Positions 14,748 to 23,114 of a stretch of 38,109 nucleotides of DNA are shown piece by piece; position 1 is the stretch's first letter, and each line of letters starts with the position of its first letter. The stretch covers positions 1 to 38,109 of the IMG/VR virus record IMGVR_UViG_3300032053_000211. One strand, 5' to 3'. The position numbers were made by a program, and so were the translations under genes. Origin of the DNA: a virus. A model generated the notes under the pieces. The model saw only the letters and a program-made list of their open reading frames with translations. It had not been told where the DNA came from and made no database searches.

Positions 14748-17396
14748 GTGGACAGCTTCGCCGCCCAGTGCCGTCTCATGAGAAACGACGAATTCGCAGC
14801 CCCTGCCCTGTTCGATACCGACGCATTTCGGGTTAAGCAGCCACGCACGCTGCGCCCGCGTGCGCCGGTAGACCTGTCTGCGCTGGCGGTAACGATGGAT
14901 GGTAATCCTAACTGCCGCCGGTGCTCGCTATGGGAAGGCTGCAAGAGCGCTTGCATCATGGGCGAGGGGCCGGTGCCTTGTGACGTTGCCGTGTACGGCG
15001 AGTCCCCTGGGCCGGAAGAGGATGCGCTCCGGCGCTCCTGGATAGGGCCAGTAGGTAAGTTCCTGCGTAAGGCCTTGGATGAAGCGGGGCTGCCCTCAGA
15101 TCAGGTCTACCTGTCGAATGTCCTCAAGTGCAAGCTCAAGACCGCATCGGATGGGAAGCGCGTTCCCCCGACCCCCAAACAAGCCAAGGCGTGTGCTCCC
15201 TATCGAGAGGCCGAGCTACGGTATGTCAAGCCTCGCTTCATTATTCTGCTAGGTGATGAGGCGCTTAGGGCCTTCACCAGAAAAGGTAAAATCACAGCGG
15301 CGCGCGGCGGCGAAATCTACGATGCAGCGGAGAACTGTTACTACCTGCCGACCTACCACCCCTCCTACGTGATGCGGGATCGGCGCAGGCTGGATCGATT
15401 CTGGGCAGACCTAGAGAAGTTCGTTCAACTGATCAAGGGAGAGGCCCCTGCCCAGGACGTCATCATTCGGCACGTCCTTGATGCTGACACGGCCCTAGAG
15501 TGCCTTGACGCACTAGGGAAGGCCGATGTCATCGCAGCGGACATCGAGACGACGGGCCTGATAGACTACCGACCTGGAGCACGTGTTCTCAGCATCGCCT
15601 TGTGCGGGGACGGTAAGACTGGCTGGGCGATTCCGCTTGATCACCCGCAGTCCCCCTGGGGGGGAGACGCACTCGACGCTGTTTACGAGGAGATCTTCCG
15701 CCTGCTGTACGAGAAGCAGGTCACCAACCACGCGACGAAGTTCGACCTTCGCTGGCTGGCGCGGCTCAGAGGGTTTGACATCTGGAAGATGACCAAGCCT
15801 CCCCGCGACACCAAGGTGATGTCTCACTTGCTAGACGAGAACGAACCAAAGGGGCATCACTTGAAGCCGATCGTTCGTGATGAGCTGGGCGCACCCAACT
15901 ACGCGGCGGGTGTGGACTTCAAGGAGGGGATCGGCCCCTGCGCGTTACGAGGCGAGCCTCTTGCCCTGGGCGACCTGCTAGACTACAATGCCCAGGACGC
16001 CGTATGGACACATCGCCTGGATACGCTGCAGTACGGGCGCATTCTCCAGCAGCCTAAGATCGCGCGGCTGCATCGCATGGTGCTGCTGCCTGCCTATCGC
16101 GCGCTCATCGAGATGGAGCTGAACGGAGTCTACGTCGACCCTGAGCGACTACCGGAGCACGCCAGCGACCTGCGCAGGCTGCTTGCCGAACTGCACCAGC
16201 GGATGTTCGAGGAGTTCGGTGTCAAGCCGGAGAGCTTCCGCAAGCAGGCTTTCCTTATCAACTGGATTTACGGCCCGCCGCCTGGCGGGTTAGGCATTCC
16301 CATCACGGATCGGACGGAGAAGACAGGGCGGCCTGTCGTATCAGAGAAGAAACTAGCCTATCACCGCGACGAGTGTCCGGCCATTGACCTCTACTTGGAG
16401 ATCAAGGAAGTCCAGAAACTGCTGGATACGTACTTGGGGACGGAGACGGAGGGCACGACGACCAAGAAGGTGACGGGCTGGCCTAAGCTGATCTCCCCTG
16501 AGACGCACCGTCTTTACCCCTACTATAATCCGTGGGGCACAGTGACAGGCCGCGCGTCGGCAGAGAAGCCGAACGTCCAGCAGACGGCACGCGATCCTCG
16601 TGTCCGATCAGTGATCTGTGCGCCTCCTGGCTATAAGCTAGTGTCGCTTGACTACGCTCAGATCGAGCTTCGCGTTGCGGCGGCCATGTGGGACGACGGG
16701 CCGTTCCTGAAGACCTTTGCGGCGGGGCGCGACCCTCACCGCGAGGGCGCGGCATGGGTGACGGGCAAGGCCTTAGACGTGGTCACCTACGAGGAGCGCT
16801 CCCGCGCCAAGGGGCGGCACTTTGGCTACCTCTACGGCATGGGCGCGCCCAAGTACCAAGGGTACGCGTTCCGAAACTATGGCTTGAGGCTGACCCTGTC
16901 GGAGGCCGAGGAAGACCGGCGAGTGTTCTTCGAGCAGCACCCAGGCGTCGTCGCAGGGCACGAGCTGTATCGCGGGCTAGCGCACAATGATAAGCAAGTG
17001 GAGTCCTTGCTTGGACGTCTACGGCACCTGCCAGACATCGATTCGAGCGATAGGGGGCTGCAGAGTTATACGGAACGGCAGGCAGTCAACTCGCCCGTGC
17101 AGTCTACCGCGAGCGACTTCACGTATTGGAGTATGGGGCTGATCTACACGCCAGAAGTGATGATCGCGCTCGGCCTGTCTGGTATACTACCACGTGACGA
17201 GATTCGGCTGGTGGCCTGGATTCACGACGCGTTGCTGTTCGAGATTCGCGAGGACAAGGTGGATCACTACGTGCCCGTGCTAAAGCGGATCATGGAGACT
17301 CTCCCGCTGCTAGAGCTAGACCCCGATGTGTGGTTCCCTGTCCCTCTAGTGGTAGACGTTGAGATTACTCAATGCTGGGGCGATAAAGCATCATGA
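14748..17396 (+). CDS. Uracil-DNA glycosylase / 3'-5' exonuclease / family A DNA polymerase fusion
   Basis: An 882-residue replicative polymerase. N-terminal family 4 UDG-like domain (about 50-235): Cys pair NCRRC (56, 59), GESPGPEEDALRR, NVLKCK and TYHPSY, with Cys consistent with a 4Fe-4S site. Exonuclease: ADIETTG (Asp265, Glu267), NHATKFDLRWL, YNAQDAVW. Polymerase: motif A LDYAQIELR (Asp635), motif B RSRAKGRHFGYLYG (Lys688), motif C IHDALLFEI (Asp827), where the usual Glu after Asp is Ala. Polymerases with an N-terminal UDG-like domain are known from SPO1-type phages. No ribosome site precedes GTG 14748; ATG 14778 is an alternative. Confidence 0.9.
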   Translation: MDSFAAQCRLMRNDEFAAPALFDTDAFRVKQPRTLRPRAPVDLSALAVTMDGNPNCRRCSLWEGCKSACIMGEGPVPCDVAVYGESPGPEEDALRRSWIGPVGKFLRKALDEAGLPSDQVYLSNVLKCKLKTASDGKRVPPTPKQAKACAPYREAELRYVKPRFIILLGDEALRAFTRKGKITAARGGEIYDAAENCYYLPTYHPSYVMRDRRRLDRFWADLEKFVQLIKGEAPAQDVIIRHVLDADTALECLDALGKADVIAADIETTGLIDYRPGARVLSIALCGDGKTGWAIPLDHPQSPWGGDALDAVYEEIFRLLYEKQVTNHATKFDLRWLARLRGFDIWKMTKPPRDTKVMSHLLDENEPKGHHLKPIVRDELGAPNYAAGVDFKEGIGPCALRGEPLALGDLLDYNAQDAVWTHRLDTLQYGRILQQPKIARLHRMVLLPAYRALIEMELNGVYVDPERLPEHASDLRRLLAELHQRMFEEFGVKPESFRKQAFLINWIYGPPPGGLGIPITDRTEKTGRPVVSEKKLAYHRDECPAIDLYLEIKEVQKLLDTYLGTETEGTTTKKVTGWPKLISPETHRLYPYYNPWGTVTGRASAEKPNVQQTARDPRVRSVICAPPGYKLVSLDYAQIELRVAAAMWDDGPFLKTFAAGRDPHREGAAWVTGKALDVVTYEERSRAKGRHFGYLYGMGAPKYQGYAFRNYGLRLTLSEAEEDRRVFFEQHPGVVAGHELYRGLAHNDKQVESLLGRLRHLPDIDSSDRGLQSYTERQAVNSPVQSTASDFTYWSMGLIYTPEVMIALGLSGILPRDEIRLVAWIHDALLFEIREDKVDHYVPVLKRIMETLPLLELDPDVWFPVPLVVDVEITQCWGDKAS

Positions 17397-17794
17397 GCGA
17401 AGCGCTGGCGTGGGCTGCTGGGTTCGTTGACGGAGAGGGCTGTTTGGCGGCTCAGATGAGCCACTACTTTACACTCAGGCTCGATGTCGTTAATACTTAT
17501 CGGCCCGCGATAGAGAGGCTCCAGCAGCTATTCGGAGGAGTTGGCAGGGTGTATAGCCTGGGGCGGGGTCACAGCCTCGGGCGTAAACCTGTTTGGGGCT
17601 GGAGAGTTCATGGGCGCGAAGCCCAGGACGTTGTGAGCCGCGTTCGCCCGTGGTTGGTGGTTAAGGCCCGACACGCGGACGTGTTCTGTGCCGCCCCTGC
17701 GGGCCATCTACGTCGAACAGGGGAGGGGGGCGCGATCGGCGGCGCTTGCCGATCTGGATCAAGATCGCACAGGCGGTCGCCTTTATGGAGTTAA
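17393..17794 (+). CDS. LAGLIDADG homing endonuclease (single motif)
   Basis: A 133-residue protein overlapping the polymerase stop by ATGA. Residues 5-16 (LAWAAGFVDGEG) form the LAGLIDADG motif helix with the acidic metal-binding residue, followed by the typical beta pattern (CLAAQMSHYFTLRLDVVN) and a later WLVVKARHADVF helix. Single-motif proteins act as dimers to cut a long DNA site and spread their own gene. The last 35 residues are Arg, Ser and Gly rich and do not look like the fold; the DNA here has G-runs, so a frameshift near 17720-17730 is possible. Its stop overlaps the ribosome site of the next gene. Confidence 0.75.
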   Translation: MSEALAWAAGFVDGEGCLAAQMSHYFTLRLDVVNTYRPAIERLQQLFGGVGRVYSLGRGHSLGRKPVWGWRVHGREAQDVVSRVRPWLVVKARHADVFCAAPAGHLRRTGEGGAIGGACRSGSRSHRRSPLWS

Positions 17795-17807
17795 GGAGGC
17801 TGAACCA

Positions 17808-18143
17808 TTGACAGACGCAGACAATACCATAGAGGACACGGCGACGGAGCGCGAGGCCTTCCCCCAGGGCGGGGATCGCCCTGGCCCTGGTGAAGAGGGT
17901 TACGTGCGCTGCGATTACGGGCACCTTGGGCCAATAATGACTATCGACGAGGGCGTGCCCTTCGACGGCCCGAAGGGACAGTTCAACCCTTACTGCGTAA
18001 GCTGTATAAATCTGTGGGTGATTAAGCAGGCGGGCCTGACGCCGATGAGGTTCTTCATTCAGAAGCACTCCTATCGGGCCGTCCAGCCGAAGCTGATCGT
18101 GCCAGGGAGGGAGTTGTCGAATGAGTTTGAGCGACGAGGCTGA
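17808..18143 (+). CDS. Zinc-finger-like protein, paralog 1
   Basis: A 111-residue protein. The start is TTG 17808, chosen because AAGGAGG (17793-17799) is spaced 8 nt ahead; this keeps the gene outside the upstream reading frame. An acidic N-terminus of about 35 residues is followed by a domain with YVRCDYGHLGP, YCVSCINLWVIKQAGLTPM. The Cys/His pattern (C..GH then CxxC) suggests a zinc site. It aligns with the next protein. Function is unknown. Confidence 0.6.
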   Translation: MTDADNTIEDTATEREAFPQGGDRPGPGEEGYVRCDYGHLGPIMTIDEGVPFDGPKGQFNPYCVSCINLWVIKQAGLTPMRFFIQKHSYRAVQPKLIVPGRELSNEFERRG

Positions 18144-18402
18144 GACCACTATCTACAGCGTGCAGGTGTGTCGGTGCCAGGCTGGGCACGAGTTGCTGCC
18201 CCAGGGCGCGATCACCTTCGGCGAGAATATGCAGGCCGGTATTCCTACTGGCGTCGACAATCGCTACTGCCCTGTCTGCGTGTTCTCATGGGTGATTAAG
18301 GAACTCGGTCTGCGACCGATGGAGCTGATCAGCAAGCCCCTTGAGATTCCGAAGGAACTCTATGACCAGTTGATGAGGCAAGCGGGAGGGCCTGGCGAGT
18401 GA
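18121..18402 (+). CDS. Zinc-finger-like protein, paralog 2
   Basis: A 93-residue protein whose ATG lies inside the end of the previous gene (23-nt overlap), with GGGAGGGAG ahead of it. It has VCRCQAGHELLP, then NRYCPVCVFSWVIKELGLRPM, matching the preceding protein in order: Cys..GH, YCxxC, WVIKxxGLxPM. The two are a tandem duplication. They could bind DNA or RNA through a zinc ribbon, or be adaptors of the nearby polymerase and helicase. Confidence 0.65.
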   Translation: MSLSDEAETTIYSVQVCRCQAGHELLPQGAITFGENMQAGIPTGVDNRYCPVCVFSWVIKELGLRPMELISKPLEIPKELYDQLMRQAGGPGE

Positions 18403-18593
18403 AGAGCCTCTACTTCTATAGGGAGGGCTCTGTGCGGATTCCCCTCACTCCGGTCAGGCTGTTCGTGTCCGGCGAGGGCTTCTCTGCGGTGCGTATCGGC
18501 GGGCCAGTCTTCGCGTTCGGACGGCGCTACGGGATGGTGATCCTGGAGCTGGTATTCCTGAACCTGACGGTAGGGTGGGACACAGAAAGGTAG
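18399..18593 (+). CDS. Small hypothetical beta-rich protein
   Basis: A 64-residue protein from GTG 18399, overlapping the previous stop (GTGA). It looks like short beta strands (YFYREGSVRIPL, RLFVSGEGFSAVRIG) and ends WDTER. No family is recognised. Reality is supported by the coupled layout and by the next gene starting 5 nt after its stop. Confidence 0.5.
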   Translation: MKSLYFYREGSVRIPLTPVRLFVSGEGFSAVRIGGPVFAFGRRYGMVILELVFLNLTVGWDTER

Positions 18594-18598
18594 CCGAC

Positions 18599-19159
18599 GT
18601 GACAAAGAGCAAGGACGAGATGGCTCTGCTTACGGGGCGCGTCCTGGACGGCGAGATCGCGGCGGACGTGATTGTCGCCTTTGAGGAGCTGTCCCAGAAG
18701 CTGCTCGTGGCAGAGAAGGCGCGGGAGAGCGCGGAGACGGAGCGCGAAGACCTGCGTAAGGCCTTCTTCGCGCTGGCGACCGAGCTGGTCGGGGCGGACA
18801 CCCGCTACAGTTACGACGTGAAGGCCACAGGCCGCCGCCTGCAGCGCGTGGTCGTGTTCGGCGCACCGACCGTGCACTACGACCGCCTTGAGACCGTCCT
18901 GGCCCCTGAAGTGTTCACTCGTGTGGTCAAGAAGCAGGAAATCACGACGACCACTGTTACCTACGAGCTGGACTACGAGGCCATGCGGGAGGCCATCAAC
19001 AAGGAGGAGATTACACGGGCGCAGCTCGAGGCCTGCGTTGACGCGGGCAGGGTGACTTGCCGACTGATGCATACGCGGATCAAGAAGGGCGAGCCCGCGC
19101 CGGAGCCAGAGGAGATACCTGCGCCAGCACACCCCCTGGATGCAATCATCAAGTGGTAG
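18599..19159 (+). CDS. Hypothetical coiled-coil protein of the replication block
   Basis: A 186-residue protein. Start at GTG 18599 with AAAGG about 8 nt ahead; an earlier in-frame GTG at 18575 lies inside the previous gene. Residues about 20-60 are a Glu/Lys/Arg-rich helix likely to form a coiled coil. The rest mixes strands and helices (VVKKQEITTTTVTYELDY) and ends in a Pro/Glu-rich linker. No family is recognised. It sits between the zinc-finger pair and the helicase genes. Confidence 0.6.
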   Translation: MTKSKDEMALLTGRVLDGEIAADVIVAFEELSQKLLVAEKARESAETEREDLRKAFFALATELVGADTRYSYDVKATGRRLQRVVVFGAPTVHYDRLETVLAPEVFTRVVKKQEITTTTVTYELDYEAMREAINKEEITRAQLEACVDAGRVTCRLMHTRIKKGEPAPEPEEIPAPAHPLDAIIKW

Positions 19160-19620
19160 GCTATCCTGCTGAGCTTAAGACGGCCAAAGACATCGCCGGA
19201 GTGCTGCGCCGCGTCAACGACGATCTCGCGGACAAGTCCCCGTTTCGCTTTGCCACGGTCGAGAAGCTGCTCCGAGAAATCCTGACGGACTATCCCGACC
19301 CCTACGAGGTCGCTGTTGTCTTGTCACGGGCCGCCTATCGTGGGGAGCTAGACCTCGGCGGCGAGGTGTGGAATACTCTGGATGTGCGAGCCTACGCACG
19401 GCTGCGCACTTGGTACTGGATGCCAGAGGGGATGGGGCGGTATGCCTATCTCATGGACTTCGTCGCTGGGGCGTCTCTGTGGGCGCAATGCTATCCGTGG
19501 CTCGCGGCGTGGGAAGATGCGGCGGACGATAGTCGGGCGATCACCAAGGCGCAGGCGGAGCTAGACCGGCTGTTGGAGGGTATCGGTGGAAGATCTTCAG
19601 CCGACACAAGCCGCTCCTGA
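19153..19620 (+). CDS. Hypothetical helical protein before the helicase
   Basis: A 155-residue protein starting at GTG 19153 inside the last codons of the previous gene. It appears mostly helical and rich in Trp and Tyr (ARLRTWYWMPEGMGRYAYLMDF). The C-terminus overlaps the helicase start by 35 nt. A small helical protein next to a DnaB-type helicase could be a loader or a partner, but nothing in the sequence proves it. Confidence 0.5.
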   Translation: MVGYPAELKTAKDIAGVLRRVNDDLADKSPFRFATVEKLLREILTDYPDPYEVAVVLSRAAYRGELDLGGEVWNTLDVRAYARLRTWYWMPEGMGRYAYLMDFVAGASLWAQCYPWLAAWEDAADDSRAITKAQAELDRLLEGIGGRSSADTSRS

Positions 19621-20884
19621 AGTTGTTGAGAGACTGCTTTTGTCCGCTATGCGGACGCAGGAGGCTCTCACCAAGCTTCGGCGTGCGAGCATCACACTGG
19701 ACTCGTTTTCCCAGGCCGTCTATCACGATCTCTTTGTCTACATTGAGCGACGTATTATTGAGACGGGCCAGCCTCCTAGTGACTCTGAGTTGCTGGCGCT
19801 CTATCAGTTCACGCCGGACAGGACGGCCACCGACGTCGACTCGCTAGCACGAACGTTGCGAAAGCAGGAGCTGATCCGCAAGGGGCAGGACGCCATGCAG
19901 ACCCAGATGACCGAGCTATGGTATGGCGATCCAGAAGAGGCCATCCAGAACGTAATCACAGGGCTGTCCAATCTGCAGGCGGGCGCGTCCGAGCACCTCG
20001 GCTTCAGCGACGCAAGCGCGATGGATCGTCTTCTGAATGTCAAGGAGCGCAGTGAGATGCGTGCGCGGGGAGAGATCATCGGGATTCCTACGGGCCTGCC
20101 TCTGTTTGACGACACCGGCGTCGGCTGGCAGCCCGCCGAGCTAGTCACGATTCTGGGCCGGAGTACCATCGGCAAGTCGTGGCTGCTGCTCTTCTTCGGC
20201 TGCGTGGCATACTTCTGCGGCAAGCGCGTCCTCTACATCTCGCCGGAGATGAGCAAGCTGCATACCGAGTTCCGCATGGACGCCGTTCTGTCCCGTTTCT
20301 ACAATATGGTAATCAGCAACAGCGCACTGATAAACGGGTCGGTTGATCTCCAGCTCTACGAGAAGTGGCTGGGGGCACTGAGTGGCGAGCGCCGCTGGGT
20401 TACAGCCGACAGCACCGAGACCTCGACAGGCAAGTTCGCCCTCAAGGATATTGCTGCGCTGGTTGCTGCGCACCGTCCCGATATGCTGTTAATTGACGGC
20501 TTCCACCTCATCGGCGGCAGCAAGGATGAGCAGTGGAAAGTCATCGCCGAGGCTGGTCAGACGTTGAAGGCGCTGGCTCAGCGGAACGGGATGGTGGTTC
20601 TCGTAGCGATGCAGGTCGTGCGCGAGGCGATGAAGACAACGGGCGAGGCTCCTGACCTGCAGCACGGGGCCTACGGCAAGGCACTCCTTGAGGATAGCGA
20701 CCGCGTGTTCAGCCTCGCGATGCCCAAGGGCCAGCCGCGACTGCGCTACCTGAAAGTTCCTAAGACGCGAGACGGCGAGCCCGTTACGATTCGAGTGCAT
20801 CTTGCTTTCGACGTTGATGTAGGCGACATCCGGCAAATCTCGGCGGATGAGTTGCGCGAGGAGATGGCACGTGAAGCGGATTGA
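19586..20884 (+). CDS. DnaB-like replicative helicase
   Basis: A 432-residue protein. An N-terminal helical domain (about 1-110; VERLLLSAMRTQEALTKLR, ITLDSFSQAVYHDLFVYIERR) matches the DnaB N-domain. A RecA-type ATPase follows: Walker A GRSTIGKS (191-198), VLYISPEMSK, Walker B LLIDGFHLIG (about 301-310), and MQVVREAMKTTGEAPDLQHGAYGKALLEDSDRVFSL near the end, where the usual DnaB Ser/Gln-rich sensor sits. It would form a ring that unwinds DNA ahead of the polymerase. It overlaps the primase gene by 14 nt (GTG 20871 inside its end), so the two are coupled. Confidence 0.85.
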   Translation: MEDLQPTQAAPEVVERLLLSAMRTQEALTKLRRASITLDSFSQAVYHDLFVYIERRIIETGQPPSDSELLALYQFTPDRTATDVDSLARTLRKQELIRKGQDAMQTQMTELWYGDPEEAIQNVITGLSNLQAGASEHLGFSDASAMDRLLNVKERSEMRARGEIIGIPTGLPLFDDTGVGWQPAELVTILGRSTIGKSWLLLFFGCVAYFCGKRVLYISPEMSKLHTEFRMDAVLSRFYNMVISNSALINGSVDLQLYEKWLGALSGERRWVTADSTETSTGKFALKDIAALVAAHRPDMLLIDGFHLIGGSKDEQWKVIAEAGQTLKALAQRNGMVVLVAMQVVREAMKTTGEAPDLQHGAYGKALLEDSDRVFSLAMPKGQPRLRYLKVPKTRDGEPVTIRVHLAFDVDVGDIRQISADELREEMAREAD

Positions 20885-21764
20885 TGTGCGCGCCGCTGTC
20901 CGCGTGCTGGGAATCACGATCACTAGCGAGAGCGACACTGAGCTGATAGGGCTATGTCCGCTGCACGACGACCATCATCCCAGCTTCGCTATCAACCAGC
21001 AAACAGGCGCATGGGTGTGCTACACGGGCTGCGGGCAGGGCGGCATATTAACCCTAGCGCAGCGCGTCCTTGGCTGTAGTTATCAGACCGCGCAGTACTA
21101 CCTGGATAGCAAGGTGGTCTCCGCGATGCCGGAAGCGCCGACGCTAACCATCGGGGCGGAGAAGGAGGTCGTCGGCCCGCCCGAGTTCCACTACGTTGAG
21201 GGCAAGACGCACCGCTATATGATCGAGCGCGGCTTCACGCCGGACACGCTTAGGGACTGGCACGTGGGATGGGACTTCGCACGCCAGGCAATCGTCATCC
21301 CCGTGACGTGGCAGGGGGATACCGTGGGCCTGATCTACCGGCATGTGCCACCCATTCCGGAGGGATATCCTCGCTACGAATACACCCCTCACATGCCCAA
21401 GTCTCGCATCTTGTTCGGCTGGGATCACATCGACTGGGCGGCGGATGCCCCCTTGATTATGGTGGAAGGCCCCTTGGACGCCCTAATGATGCACCAGTAC
21501 GGGTTCCGTACGACGGCGGCGATCTTGGGCATGTCTATGAGCAAGGCCCAGGCGGAGCTACTCAATGCACGGAGCCTGCGGGTTACGTTGTGCTTTGATC
21601 AGGATGAGGCGGGGCGGGATGCCACGAAGCGCGGCATCAAGTTGCTACACGGCAGGGCAGGTGTGGTCAAGCTGCCCCATAAAGACCCCGCCGAATGCAC
21701 GCGCGAAGAGGTCGCCGAGGCCCTAGCCACAGTTTCAACTTTGTGGGTGCCACCACATGCTTGA
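20871..21764 (+). CDS. DnaG-like DNA primase
   Basis: A 297-residue protein from GTG 20871 (GAGGAG a few bases upstream; it overlaps the helicase stop). Zinc-binding part: LCPLHDDHHPSF and CYTGCGQGG (Cys29, His32, Cys50, Cys54), with a 3-residue gap in the last pair where most primases have 2. The Toprim domain has VEGPLDAL and LCFDQDEAGRDA, holding the acidic residues that bind metal. It would make RNA primers for the polymerase. It is shorter than cellular DnaG, as the helicase-binding C-terminal domain is absent. Confidence 0.85.
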   Translation: MKRIDVRAAVRVLGITITSESDTELIGLCPLHDDHHPSFAINQQTGAWVCYTGCGQGGILTLAQRVLGCSYQTAQYYLDSKVVSAMPEAPTLTIGAEKEVVGPPEFHYVEGKTHRYMIERGFTPDTLRDWHVGWDFARQAIVIPVTWQGDTVGLIYRHVPPIPEGYPRYEYTPHMPKSRILFGWDHIDWAADAPLIMVEGPLDALMMHQYGFRTTAAILGMSMSKAQAELLNARSLRVTLCFDQDEAGRDATKRGIKLLHGRAGVVKLPHKDPAECTREEVAEALATVSTLWVPPHA

Positions 21765-21801
21765 CAACGGGCGCGAGACCTGGTATTGTTCCTTCAGAAG
21801 G
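21761..21801 (+). promoter_or_regulatory. Sigma70 promoter with dyad at the start site
   Basis: TTGACA (21761-21766), a 17-nt spacer, and TATTGT (21784-21789) with TGG before it. This is close to consensus in both boxes and in spacing. CCTTC-A-GAAGG (21791-21801) straddles the predicted start site near 21796 and may be an operator. The -35 overlaps the primase stop. AAGGAGG and the ATG of the sigma-like gene follow within 40 nt. Confidence 0.7.
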
Positions 21802-21826
21802 CAAGTTGTAGAAGGAGGCGATACCC

Positions 21827-22327
21827 ATGACGTTTGACGAGAAGCTGGCAGCCTGCCAGCCGACTATCTCCTATTGGTGCAGTCAGGCCGACTCCATGGG
21901 CCTAGATCAGGATGATGTGGAGCAGGAGCTGACGATCAAACTCCACAAAATAACCACCCAAAACCCCGATTTGCGCTCCTCTGTTCCTGTATACTTTAGA
22001 GCAGTAGCTCACAACTGCGTGCTGGACATGCAGCGGGTGAGCCAGCGGGAGGCCCGCCGCACTGTCAACCTGGAGACGCAGGCCGAGGTGATCCATAGCA
22101 GCTCCTCGGCACGAACCCTGGCTGACGCGGAATTTCAGATCGATCTTGAGCACGCGGGCTTGAGCAAGGACGCGATTCGGTTTATCCGAGTCGTCCTGGA
22201 GACTGGCGGACGCGGTGCCCGCCCCGCGTTCGGCGACACCCAGGTCAGCCACCGGCGATTCTACCGCGCCAGAGACGAGATTCGGAGATTCCTAGAAGGC
22301 CGAAGGGAGGCAGCACTTGCCACTTAG
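21827..22327 (+). CDS. Phage sigma-factor-like protein
   Basis: A 166-residue protein of ECF sigma style. Region 2: LDQDDVEQELTIKLHKI (about 26-42), then VPVYFRAVAHNCVLDMQR, the place of -10 recognition. Region 4: a helix-turn-helix-like stretch from about 115 to 155 (SKDAIRFIRVVLETG..., VSHRRFYRARDEIRRFL). It would bind host RNA polymerase and redirect it to phage promoters. AAGGAGG precedes the ATG, and a strong host-type promoter lies upstream, so it is probably made from a host-dependent transcript. The promoter it reads is not identified. Confidence 0.65.
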   Translation: MTFDEKLAACQPTISYWCSQADSMGLDQDDVEQELTIKLHKITTQNPDLRSSVPVYFRAVAHNCVLDMQRVSQREARRTVNLETQAEVIHSSSSARTLADAEFQIDLEHAGLSKDAIRFIRVVLETGGRGARPAFGDTQVSHRRFYRARDEIRRFLEGRREAALAT

Positions 22328-23114
22328 CAGAGGGCGCGATGCCCTACAAGATTACCTGACCAAGCAATCACAGGAGGGGTTCGGCGGGAGCCGCTTCCTC
22401 GTCTTGCGCGCAAGCGGAGAGGCCGCTAAGATCAGAGTCCTGACCGAGCAGACGGAGTTTGTGCTGGGCAAGTTCCACCGACTGGCAGTCACCACATCAA
22501 CAGGGAAGCTCCGTGTCGGCGATCCAATCCTGTGCTCCGAGGACGACACCTGTGAGGTCTGCGCCAGCATCACAGAGGACTCTGCGCGGGCGCGCCTCCT
22601 CACCTTCTACTGGGTGTGGGTCTACTACGTCGACCACACCAGGCAAAACCCCTCCACGCGGGCCGGTACGAAGCCTTGGGAGCAGGTCGTCTACGGGAAC
22701 ATGGTTTGCTACCGCGAGCCAGTCGAGGCTCCTAGACTGCTCTTGGCAGGGTCGCGCCTAGCGGCGAAGATGGACACCTACTACGTTCGGATAGGCTCCA
22801 TTACGGATCGCGACTACACCCTGATTCGGACGGGCGAGAAGCTAGAAACCGAGTACAATCTCCTCGCGGACGTTCCCGCCCCGTTCCGCACCGACATCGC
22901 CAGCATCATTCCCACTCTGACATCATTGGAGGACATCGCATATGGACGAGCAGGCACCGACGACCTCCCCACGGGAGTCCCTACGGGAGCGACTCATGAA
23001 GAACGACCCACCGGACGGCCCGCCCCCCAGCCCGACGCAGGACTCATCAGTCTCGGCCTCGACGCCGAGCCCGAAGCCGCCGCCCAAGGTGAAAACCCCG
23101 ACATCTCCTGGTAG
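22317..23114 (+). CDS. Single-stranded DNA-binding-like protein
   Basis: A 265-residue protein from TTG 22317, overlapping the sigma-like gene by 11 nt (AAGGGAGG 7 nt ahead). The N-terminal part (VLRASGEAAKIRVLTEQTEF) and a Cys cluster (LCSEDDTCEVCA) resemble phage SSB-type proteins with a metal-binding knuckle. The C-terminus is Pro-rich and ends in acidic ENPDISW, similar in form to the DIPF tip through which SSB proteins recruit partners. Coupled to recombination genes. The family is inferred, not proven. Confidence 0.55.
   Translation: MPLSRGRDALQDYLTKQSQEGFGGSRFLVLRASGEAAKIRVLTEQTEFVLGKFHRLAVTTSTGKLRVGDPILCSEDDTCEVCASITEDSARARLLTFYWVWVYYVDHTRQNPSTRAGTKPWEQVVYGNMVCYREPVEAPRLLLAGSRLAAKMDTYYVRIGSITDRDYTLIRTGEKLETEYNLLADVPAPFRTDIASIIPTLTSLEDIAYGRAGTDDLPTGVPTGATHEERPTGRPAPQPDAGLISLGLDAEPEAAAQGENPDISW

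Noticed and set aside
17183-17188. TATACT inside the polymerase gene (TGGTATACT)
   Set aside because: It fits an extended -10, but lies in the middle of a long gene with no start nearby downstream; no promoter is claimed.
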